Assembly: GCA_013044065.1 (NCBI GenBank) | Contig: JABEVA010000218.1 | Coordinates: 1 to 7,902, forward strand | Reading direction: 5' to 3' | Length of the DNA: 7,902 nt | Source of the DNA: Phycisphaerae bacterium | GTDB taxonomy: Bacteria; Planctomycetota; Phycisphaerae; WQYP01 | Part shown: positions 1 to 5,220 of the stretch, piece after piece | How the letters are laid out: each line of letters begins with the position of its first letter | How positions within the stretch are numbered: position 1 is the first letter of the stretch | The notes under the pieces: generated by a model | Told to the model about the DNA's origin: nothing | Database searches by the model: none | Seen by the model: only the letters and a program-made list of their open reading frames with translations | Translations under genes and position numbers: made by a program

Positions 1-10
1 CGTGAGGAGG

Positions 11-39
11 GAAAAACGCGACAAAAAGCTGTTTTTCGC
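11..39. repeat. A/T-tract inverted repeat upstream of the R-M module
   Basis: GAAAAAC at 11-17 is the exact reverse complement of GTTTTTC at 31-37. A second, overlapping symmetry covers 18-39 (18 of 22 positions symmetric around the central AGCT). It lies about 110-140 bp before the restriction gene. It could be the terminator of a gene that lies left of the window or a binding site for a regulator; no C-protein gene is present. The rest of 1-149 holds no open gene and no convincing sigma-70 promoter. Confidence 0.35.
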
Positions 40-182
40 AAGCATAACACAACCTCAAGTGTGTCGTCAATTGCCGCGTTGAGAATAGTAGGGCTGAGGG
101 CGTTCATATCTATTCTGGGCCAAGACAACCGCTCAGGATGTGGTTATGATTGAACCGGAAGAGCGAAAACTGGGGAATATCC

Positions 183-842
183 GTGCAAGCCAAAGATATC
201 CTGCGTATCGACTCGCTTTGTGCCAACGCCGCAGCCTTTGCGCAGCAGACATCCTGTCGCGACATCCCCGAGCTTTATGGCGTTGACAACGGTAAGTCCG
301 TTGGCAGTTGGGTGGAAATCCAGTTTCAGGCGATGCTTGCCGTCGGCTATGACTTTCCCAAATCGAACGCCGCCGCCGGCATAGACTGCCCCTCGCTGAA
401 TGTCGATGTGAAAGCGACGAGTATCACCCAGCCGCAATCATCCTGCCCATTCAAATCCGCAGCCCAAAAAATATTCGGGCTGGGATATGCTTTGCTGGTG
501 TTCGTTTACGAAAAGGCCGATAACGCTTCGGCCAAAACCAGCCGCCTTGATTTCCACCATATCGTCTTTGTTGACGCCTCATGCACGGCTGATTTTCAGA
601 CCAGCCGGGGGATCCGGCAGATTCTTGAGAACGGAGGAAACGAGGATGATCTGATCGCCTTTATGAGCGACAAAAACCTCCCCGTCGATTCAATTGAGGC
701 CAAGCGCCTGGCCGCAAAGATTCTTAAATCGCCGCCGAAACAGGGCTATCTGACAATATCCAACGCGTTGCAATGGAGGCTGCAGTACACCAGAGTGATT
801 GGCGAGGCGGGTAAGACCACCGGGATTGTGAGGGTGCGATGA
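183..842 (+). CDS. Type II restriction endonuclease, PD-(D/E)XK type
   Basis: This is probably the cleaving half of a type II restriction-modification pair, cutting DNA that its partner methyltransferase has not modified. With the GTG start the protein has 219 residues. Counting from that start, a plausible PD-(D/E)XK core is Glu45 (in GSWVEIQF), Asp68 (in GIDCPSLN), then Asp75-Val-Lys77 (in LNVDVKATS), followed by QPQSSCPF and a hydrophobic strand YALLVFVYEK. The C-terminal GYLTISNALQWRLQY looks like a conserved segment. The start is uncertain. GTG at 183 has GGGGA six bases upstream, while TTG at 150 would add 11 residues and directly follows an in-frame TGA. The gene ends in a 4-bp ATGA overlap with the methyltransferase, which supports the R-M reading. 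The exact family and recognition sequence cannot be read from the sequence. The catalytic-motif assignment is inference by eye, but the pairing makes the role fairly secure. Confidence 0.8.
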   Translation: MQAKDILRIDSLCANAAAFAQQTSCRDIPELYGVDNGKSVGSWVEIQFQAMLAVGYDFPKSNAAAGIDCPSLNVDVKATSITQPQSSCPFKSAAQKIFGLGYALLVFVYEKADNASAKTSRLDFHHIVFVDASCTADFQTSRGIRQILENGGNEDDLIAFMSDKNLPVDSIEAKRLAAKILKSPPKQGYLTISNALQWRLQYTRVIGEAGKTTGIVRVR

Positions 843-2404
843 AAAGGACACAAGGCGATAAGTTGGTCGGGAAGCGGGTTGAATTCGGGGATTTCCAAAC
901 GCCGCCGGATTTGGCCAGTAAGGTCTGCGCTTTTCTTGCGAGTCGTGGTATCAACCCCGCTTCCATCATCGAACCCACCTGTGGTCTGGGGAATTTTATC
1001 TTTGCGGCACTGGCAACATTTCCCAACGTGACACGGGCCTTCGGTATGGATATCAGTGCCCAACATATTGCCGCGGCCCAAGCTCGGCTGGACCGCCGCG
1101 CATGCATTCCACATCTGGATCTCCGCGTGGCCGATTTTTTTGACCTATCCTGGCGTGAAATAATCTCGGGCCTTCCCGCCCCCGTCTTGGTTGTGGGCAA
1201 TCCGCCTTGGGTAACCAACTCTAAATTGAGCACATTGGCCAGTGGCAACTTACCGCCGAAAGCCAATTTTCGAGGGGTGGGCGGTATCGAGGCCATCACC
1301 GGAAGATCAAACTTTGATATATCAGAATGGATGTTGATGCGTCTTGTCGAGGCTCTACACGGCACGCCATCCACCCTGGCCATGCTTTGTAAGACCTCGG
1401 TGGCGCGAAAAATACTGGCCTTTTCATGGGATCGCAGATTAGGCATCTCGGACGCCCAGGTGACACGTATCGACGCCTTCCACCATTTCAACGCCGCGGT
1501 GGACGCCTGCCTGCTGCACCTGCAATTTGGTCATCCGCCTTCCCGCTGTGTGGCCAGGGTCTATGCGGACATGACCGCCGATCATCCCGGCGCAAAATGG
1601 GGCAGCTACGACGGCATGATGGTTGCAGATGCCGACGCTTATGCCAAGTGGATGCCGTTGTGGACCGGAGCCGCGCCGTCCTGGCGCTCCGGCATCAAAC
1701 ACGACTGCGCTGCCATCATGGAGTTGATCCACGTCCGGAACAATTTCTACCGTAACGGCCTTGACGAGATCGTTGAACTGGAAGATTTGCTTTTGTTTCC
1801 CTTGATTAAGGGCGGACGGCTGTACGCCGACGATTACCAAACGGCCGGCCGCTTTATGGTCGTTCCGCAACGTGTGGTGGGAGAGCCTACGGACTTTATA
1901 GAGCGTACGGCTCCGAAAACATGGCACTACCTCCACAGCCACCTTCACTATTTGCAGGCCCGGGGCAGCAGCATCTATGCGGGCAAACCGCCGTTTTCCA
2001 TCTTTGGAATTGGCGCATATTCCTTCGCCCCGTGGAAGCTGGCAATATCCGGCCTGCATAAATCCGTTGATTTTCGGGCGGTGGGCAGTCTGAAGGGCAA
2101 GCCTTTTGTTTTGGACGATACCTGCTATTTTGCTCCGTGCTCGAATGAGAGTCAGGCCCGGATCTTGGCCCGGTTGCTCAACTCGCCAGAAGCTCGAGAG
2201 GCCCTCGGGGCATTTATATTTTGGGATTCCAAGCGTCCCATCACCGCCGAGGTGCTTCGCCGTTTGGATATTGTCGCACTGGCGCAAGCCATGCGTTCTG
2301 ATACCCAAACCGTCGAGGCCGCGCAAGCGGTTCAAGGTGCCAACCGAAAAATCGGCCGGGCTGTCCACAGGACAGGCCCACTCTTCGCGGCCCTGAGCCC
2401 ATAG
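839..2404 (+). CDS. Type II R-M DNA adenine-N6 methyltransferase (gamma class motif order)
   Basis: The enzyme transfers a methyl group from S-adenosylmethionine to a base, most likely adenine N6, in the site cut by the partner endonuclease. The protein has 521 residues. Visible motifs in order are motif X (FGDFQTP, 16-22), motif I (EPTCGLGNF, 45-53, the SAM-binding loop), an acidic residue Asp71 after the next strand, Asp99 in ADFF, and the catalytic motif IV NPPW at 121-124. This X-I-IV order with NPPW and the large C-terminal half (presumed target recognition) is that of gamma-class N6-adenine enzymes. A TGAGGG stretch five to six bases before the ATG lies inside the end of the endonuclease gene, and the genes overlap as ATGA, so translation is probably coupled. 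The last 20 or so residues run over a hairpin and DNA that looks coding on the other strand, so the natural C-terminus may be altered. Specificity is unknown. Confidence 0.92.
   Translation: MKRTQGDKLVGKRVEFGDFQTPPDLASKVCAFLASRGINPASIIEPTCGLGNFIFAALATFPNVTRAFGMDISAQHIAAAQARLDRRACIPHLDLRVADFFDLSWREIISGLPAPVLVVGNPPWVTNSKLSTLASGNLPPKANFRGVGGIEAITGRSNFDISEWMLMRLVEALHGTPSTLAMLCKTSVARKILAFSWDRRLGISDAQVTRIDAFHHFNAAVDACLLHLQFGHPPSRCVARVYADMTADHPGAKWGSYDGMMVADADAYAKWMPLWTGAAPSWRSGIKHDCAAIMELIHVRNNFYRNGLDEIVELEDLLLFPLIKGGRLYADDYQTAGRFMVVPQRVVGEPTDFIERTAPKTWHYLHSHLHYLQARGSSIYAGKPPFSIFGIGAYSFAPWKLAISGLHKSVDFRAVGSLKGKPFVLDDTCYFAPCSNESQARILARLLNSPEAREALGAFIFWDSKRPITAEVLRRLDIVALAQAMRSDTQTVEAAQAVQGANRKIGRAVHRTGPLFAALSP
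2346..2379 (-). terminator. Hairpin with T-tract reading on the minus strand, inside the methyltransferase tail
   Basis: GGGCTGTCC (2358-2366) and GGACAGGCCC (2370-2379) pair around a 3-nt loop with one bulged G. On the minus strand the stem is followed by six bases and then TTTTT (complement of 2347-2351). No T-run follows it on the plus strand. It would therefore act, if at all, on minus-strand transcription, although the annotated gene here runs on the plus strand. This fits an older minus-strand gene ending here. The hairpin is seen directly; terminator function is inferred. Confidence 0.35.
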
Positions 2405-2573
2405 GCTGGCATCCTTAGCGGTGGTTTGTCCGTAAGCCCCCCAGCCGCCCGAACCGACATAGGCCTGATCGCTAGCCCGCTGGGCGCTGTTGGCGTGGGC
2501 CTTTACAATGGCATGGCGAACCCGTGATTTTCCTTTGCGTGGGGCGGGGTCGCCACCATTTTGGGGACCCACC
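2405..2573 (-). pseudogene. Possible remnant of a minus-strand protein gene (unrecognised)
   Basis: No plus-strand gene covers this 169-bp gap. On the minus strand one frame stays open throughout and reads naturally, with segments such as KSRVRHAIVKAHANSAQRA and GGWGAYGQTTAKDASLWA. The codons are mostly G-first with G or C at the third position, as in real genes here. The frame then runs on without a stop into the antisense of the methyltransferase. The hairpin and T-tract at 2346-2379 would lie just past its end. The family is not recognised. It may be a fragment of a host gene cut by insertion of the R-M module, or chance openness. TACAAT at 2504-2509 resembles a plus-strand -10 box for the downstream phosphatase gene, but no -35 box is placed correctly. 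Confidence 0.25.
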
Positions 2574-3389
2574 ATGGCCGAACCGTCGCTGAAAATCGAC
2601 CTGCTGATTTCTGATATCGACGGTACGCTGCTGACGCCGGGCAAGACCTTGACAGCCAGAGCCAGAGGGGCGGTTCGCCGATTGCACGAGGCGGGTATCG
2701 GCCTGAAACTGGTCAGCAGCCGTCCTCCACGCGGTATGTCGCCGTTGCTGCAAACCCTGGGTTTGCCGGGAACCATGGCCGGTTTTAACGGCGGGCAGAT
2801 ATTTACTGCGGACCTTACCGTGGTGGAGGAGCATCCGTTGCCGGTGGCAGTGCTGCCGGAACTGCTCGAGCGCCTACGCCAACACGCCGTCGATGCGTGG
2901 CTGTACCGGGGTTGGCAATGGCTGGTGCCGCGGCTGAATGGCCCGCATGTGGAGCGGGAAATGCACGCCGTCGGGTTTGCACCAGTCCTGTATGACCGCG
3001 ACGCATTGCCCGGTACCGGCGTGGTGAAAGTGGTGGGCGTGAGTGATGATTCTTCGGCGGTGGCCAATGGCGCTCAAGCAGTCAGAGACATATTTGCCGA
3101 CCAGTTGTCAGTCTCGATGTCGCAGCCGTATTATCTGGATATCACCCATCCCCTGGCCAACAAGGGCGTGGCGGTGCAAACGCTGGCCCGCAGCGTCGGT
3201 ATTGATCTGGCCCGGGTCGCTACCATCGGCGACATGGCCGCCGACACCCTGATGTTTGCCCAAAGCGCGATGAGCATCGCCATGGGTAACGCGGAAAATG
3301 CGGTAAAAAGCCAGGCTACCTGTGTTACCACGACCAATGCGGAAGAAGGTTTTGCCCGGGCGGTGGAAAAATACATCCTGCGCCGGTAG
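2574..3389 (+). CDS. Cof-type HAD-IIB family phosphatase
   Basis: A soluble cytoplasmic haloacid-dehalogenase-superfamily hydrolase of 271 residues, the usual length for the Cof/YidA group, which mostly dephosphorylates sugar phosphates or related small metabolites through an aspartyl-phosphate intermediate. Motif I is DIDGTLL, with nucleophile Asp14 and acid/base Asp16. Motif II is the LVSSRPP segment at 47-52. The C2-type cap lies between motifs II and III. Motif III Lys197 is in ANKGVAV. Motif IV is IGDMAAD (218-224), with Asp220 and Asp224 for Mg2+ binding. The segment MSIAMGNAENAVK (233-245) is typical of this group. Motif IV has Ala where the family usually has Asn in GDxxND. The ATG at 2574 is chosen because the DxDGT motif then starts near residue 14; the frame is open upstream to an ATG at 2490, but the extra residues look unlike protein of this family. 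The substrate cannot be deduced, and the neighbours give no clue. Confidence 0.9.
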   Translation: MAEPSLKIDLLISDIDGTLLTPGKTLTARARGAVRRLHEAGIGLKLVSSRPPRGMSPLLQTLGLPGTMAGFNGGQIFTADLTVVEEHPLPVAVLPELLERLRQHAVDAWLYRGWQWLVPRLNGPHVEREMHAVGFAPVLYDRDALPGTGVVKVVGVSDDSSAVANGAQAVRDIFADQLSVSMSQPYYLDITHPLANKGVAVQTLARSVGIDLARVATIGDMAADTLMFAQSAMSIAMGNAENAVKSQATCVTTTNAEEGFARAVEKYILRR

Positions 3390-3393
3390 AGCC

Positions 3394-3406
3394 AACACGT
3401 CGTGTT
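3394..3406. repeat. Short perfect palindrome after the phosphatase gene
   Basis: AACACG-T-CGTGTT starts four bases after the TAG stop of the HAD gene and is followed by TTAG rather than a long T-run. It might weakly aid termination between convergent genes. No stronger terminator is visible in 3390-3508, which otherwise holds nothing recognised. Confidence 0.3.
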
Positions 3407-3508
3407 TAGAATTGCTGACCAACGGCTTTAGCCGCCAGGCATTGTGAACATGTGAAGACGAAAAAACGTGCGGCATCAGGCCACCACAGCTTGGCGTCCA
3501 ACGGCCTT

Positions 3509-3799
3509 TCACGACCTATCGGGTCGTCGATCGCCAAGCAGTTTATTTACGTTTCCAAGCAGCGCCGATAATTTGCTCCCAAGTATATCCCAAGCTATTT
3601 CGTTCTTAATGACCCCGTAGCCATGGACGAGCCGGTCGGGAAAGCCGATGATCCGTCGTCACGCGTTGATCCGCTCGACAATGGCTGGCGCACTGGGAGC
3701 AAGCAGCCGAAGAACATCCAGTACTTCCTTATTGGTGTCGCGTAAGAATTTGCGCACCAAAAGTGCTTTGCGGAGGATGCGTGTCCGGATGCGAAAATC
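3509..3799 (-). pseudogene. Decayed HEPN-domain gene (HepT/DUF86-like), minus strand
   Basis: Read on the minus strand in a single frame, 3799 to 3662 gives a helical stretch containing VLDVLRLLAPSAPAIVERI. A TGA stop follows at 3661-3659, then RRIIGFPDRLVHGY, then GVIKNEIAWDILGSKL and a final TGA at 3511-3509. The second part closely resembles the C-terminal half of HepT/DUF86 proteins, whose consensus as I know it is IIGFRN-x-LVHGY followed by an acidic-helix WDI segment. HepT is the HEPN ribonuclease toxin of HepT-MntA pairs. The Arg-Asn before xLVHGY is here Pro-Asp (Pro codon at 3640-3638), so the catalytic R-x4-6-H motif is lost, while His is kept (3625-3623). The frame is closed upstream by TAA at 3802-3800, and no start codon or complete N-terminal helix is present. 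No nucleotidyltransferase partner (MntA) is seen. The gene is therefore broken at several points. The assignment is by motif recognition and the last half is the secure part. Confidence 0.65.
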
Positions 3800-3923
3800 T
3801 TACCACCCACTTTTAGCGATGAGGTGGCGGGCTAGGGCCAGCACAGCAGGGCCGTGGCGAGATGGCCACTGCGCCGTGGGTCATCCCTCCTCTCGTCTTG
3901 TATACCAGCGCTGCACCACCCCT
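3800..3923. other. Non-coding stretch between the HEPN remnant and pgpA
   Basis: No supportable gene is seen here. On the minus strand GAGGAGGG directly abuts an ATG (3884-3882), but the spacing is too short for ribosome binding and the frame stops after 23 codons (TAA at 3815-3813) with no recognisable content. It may be residue of the lost 5' part of the HEPN gene or of its partner. CAGCGCTG at 3906-3913 is a short palindrome just past the pgpA stop and has no T-run. Confidence 0.4.
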
Positions 3924-4481
3924 TCACCAATGGACCACTCGCAGCAGCACTTGCAGCAGCAGGTTGGCCTGCACACCGGCGGCCACATCGTCGAGCAAAA
4001 TGCCCCAGCCCCACGGTAAGTTTTCCAACTGGCGGCATGGGGGGAGCTTCAAGGTATCGGTCAGGCGAAATAAAATGTATATGCCCGCCGCCACCAGCCA
4101 ACTTCCCCACCAGGTGCGGGTGAAATCCCGTGGTACGGGCACGAAGGCGCAGGCAATCCAGAAGCCTGTGAACTCATCAAGCACCACATCGCCCGGGTCC
4201 GGCTGGCGAAAATACGCGCACGCCCAACGCCCCAGCAGCACCAGCAGCAACCCCGCCAACACCGCCCCGGTCAAACATATTCCCGAACGCAAGGGATCTG
4301 CAACATGCGTTGTCAAAAGAACCCAGTAAACCAGCGCCGGAAACACCGTGCCCCAACTGCCAGGCGCGGGGCGCAACATACCCAAGCCTCCGCCGGTGAC
4401 TACCCATCGCGGCCAGGTATATTGAGGGGGCGGCAAGTTAGTCACGCGCTGTGCCAGAAGTTGGTTGGAATGTTGCCCCAC
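3924..4481 (-). CDS. pgpA: Phosphatidylglycerophosphatase A
   Basis: An inner-membrane phosphatase that converts phosphatidylglycerophosphate to phosphatidylglycerol, the step directly after PgsA. It has 185 residues, a little longer than the usual 160-175. Family motifs are clear: GLGMLRPAPGSWGT (32-45), the acidic DPGDVVLDEFTGFW (95-108, containing the conserved LDE), FRLTDTLKLPP (138-148) and GWGILLDDVAAGV (158-170, the conserved DD-x-AG). Hydrophobic membrane spans are about 46-58, 69-84, 104-116 and 127-139, plus the C-terminus. The start is GTG at 4481-4479, backed by AGGAG seven bases upstream that overlaps the pgsA stop. The gap to pgsA is only 10 bp, so the two are surely co-transcribed and probably translationally coupled. 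The first 20 residues (polar, with PPP) lie outside the conserved domain and the true start could be slightly internal, but the strong ribosome binding site argues for this one. Confidence 0.93.
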   Translation of the reverse strand: MGQHSNQLLAQRVTNLPPPQYTWPRWVVTGGGLGMLRPAPGSWGTVFPALVYWVLLTTHVADPLRSGICLTGAVLAGLLLVLLGRWACAYFRQPDPGDVVLDEFTGFWIACAFVPVPRDFTRTWWGSWLVAAGIYILFRLTDTLKLPPCRQLENLPWGWGILLDDVAAGVQANLLLQVLLRVVHW

Positions 4482-4488
4482 GTATCGG

Positions 4489-4493
4489 CTCCT
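4489..4493 (-). promoter_or_regulatory. Ribosome binding site of pgpA, overlapping the pgsA stop codon
   Basis: AGGAG on the minus strand (complement CTCCT at 4489-4493) lies seven bases before the GTG start of pgpA and shares two bases with the TAG stop of pgsA (4494-4492). It decides the non-ATG start and suggests ribosomes pass from pgsA to pgpA. It is the clearest Shine-Dalgarno site in the window. Confidence 0.75.
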
Positions 4494-5130
4494 AATCCGC
4501 CAGAATTTTGCGCGACCGCAGGATATAGTCCAGGGCGGAAAGCACGGTGGTAGCGAGTGTTACCCAGATGGCCACATCGCGGGACCACAAAATCCAGGTG
4601 ATGGGCTGATAGTGCCCGCCATGCACAGCCGTGGCCAGGTTGCCCAGCACTGCCCCCACCGCAAATGACTGGGCGAACATCTTGAGTTTGCCGGTCCATT
4701 GAGCGCGAAAATCAATTCCTTTGGATTCGGCCAACCCACGAATGCCCGTTACCAGAAATTCCCGGGCAATCAGCACTACCGCCATCCACGGGGCAATTCC
4801 GGTAATCTTGGCCACCGAAGAAGCTGTGGCCAGCAGTGTGGCTCGCGGGCCGAGGAAATCGGGCGCTGCCAGAAACACAAACGCCCCGCAGATCAAAATT
4901 TTATCCACAAACGGATCCACCACCCGGCCAAAGGCGCTTTCCACGTGCCAGGATCTGGCCAAATAGCCATCGAGCACATCGGTAAGCCCCGCCACCACAA
5001 AAACGCCAAAGCAGACCCACATCCACCGGCCGAACTCGCCGCGGGCCGGTACCTGATTGAGCGCAACAAAAAATGCCGCGGTCAAAACCAACCGGCCTAC
5101 GGTGATGAAATTGGGAACTTGCCGATACAT
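4492..5130 (-). CDS. pgsA: CDP-diacylglycerol-glycerol-3-phosphate 3-phosphatidyltransferase
   Basis: An integral membrane enzyme that condenses CDP-diacylglycerol with sn-glycerol-3-phosphate to form phosphatidylglycerophosphate and CMP, the committed step to phosphatidylglycerol and cardiolipin. The complete CDP-alcohol phosphotransferase signature D-x2-DG-x2-AR-x8-G-x3-D-x3-D is present: Asp51, Asp54, Gly55, Ala58, Arg59, Gly68, Asp72 and Asp76 in the 212-residue protein. Hydrophobic segments flank it (about 12-25, 36-50, 77-88 and several more toward the C-terminus). The ATG at 5130 is preferred because PgsA proteins typically begin with a few residues and then PN-x-(I/L)T-x2-R, here VPNFITVGR. 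A TTG at 5163 would add 11 residues that look unrelated. There is no Shine-Dalgarno sequence before the ATG; its place is taken by a palindrome at 5133-5142. The gene lies between rimO (88-bp gap) and pgpA (10-bp gap) in one minus-strand run. Other CDP-alcohol transferases such as PssA or Cls-like are possible but the pgpA neighbour argues strongly for PgsA. Confidence 0.93.
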   Translation of the reverse strand: MYRQVPNFITVGRLVLTAAFFVALNQVPARGEFGRWMWVCFGVFVVAGLTDVLDGYLARSWHVESAFGRVVDPFVDKILICGAFVFLAAPDFLGPRATLLATASSVAKITGIAPWMAVVLIAREFLVTGIRGLAESKGIDFRAQWTGKLKMFAQSFAVGAVLGNLATAVHGGHYQPITWILWSRDVAIWVTLATTVLSALDYILRSRKILAD

Positions 5131-5132
5131 CT

Positions 5133-5142
5133 GCGGTACCGC
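5133..5142. repeat. Perfect 10-bp palindrome at the ribosome-binding position of pgsA
   Basis: GCGGTACCGC is fully self-complementary and ends two bases before the pgsA ATG on the minus strand, where a Shine-Dalgarno sequence would sit. It could be an operator half-unit or simply chance. It is short, so the evidence for function is positional only. Confidence 0.35.
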
Positions 5143-5154
5143 TTTGACGCCACC

Positions 5155-5173
5155 TGCACACAATTTGTGCGCA
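5155..5173. repeat. 19-nt near-perfect inverted repeat upstream of pgsA
   Basis: TGCACACAATTTGTGCGCA pairs at 8 of 9 symmetric positions around a central T. The one A/C mismatch becomes a G-U pair in minus-strand RNA, giving a 7-bp stem UGCGCAC/GUGUGCA with a 5-nt loop. It lies 25 bases before the pgsA ATG and is not followed by a T-run, so it is not an intrinsic terminator. It may be a regulator binding site or a leader hairpin. Confidence 0.45.
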
Positions 5174-5202
5174 AAATATCACCCTTGCCCGCCTGCACCC
5201 TG

Positions 5203-5220
5203 AAAACCCTAATAGGGCTT
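5203..5220 (-). terminator. Weak hairpin plus TTTT at the rimO stop
   Basis: On the minus strand, AAGCCC (starting within the rimO TAA) can pair with GGGTTT around TATTA, with one G-U pair, and the last Ts form a short T-run. The stem is weak. At best it would attenuate read-through from rimO into pgsA, and it may be chance. Confidence 0.25.

Noticed and set aside
79..116. TTGAGA and TATTCT as a promoter for the R-M genes
   Set aside because: Spacing is 26 bp rather than about 17, and no other pair of boxes fits better.
724..1491. 255-codon minus-strand open frame opposite the R-M junction
   Set aside because: It lies antisense to motif-bearing regions of the methyltransferase, is rich in Arg, Ser and Pro, and shows no domain.
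1439..3067. Very long open frame on the minus strand (542 codons) across the methyltransferase and phosphatase genes
   Set aside because: Most of it is antisense to two genes with clear family motifs on the plus strand, and its sequence there is low-complexity and motif-free. Only its middle part over 2405-2573 was kept as a possible remnant.
3813..3884. Small minus-strand open frame after GAGGAGGG-ATG downstream of pgpA
   Set aside because: The purine run touches the ATG, leaving no spacing, the peptide has 23 residues rich in Pro, and the stop is early.
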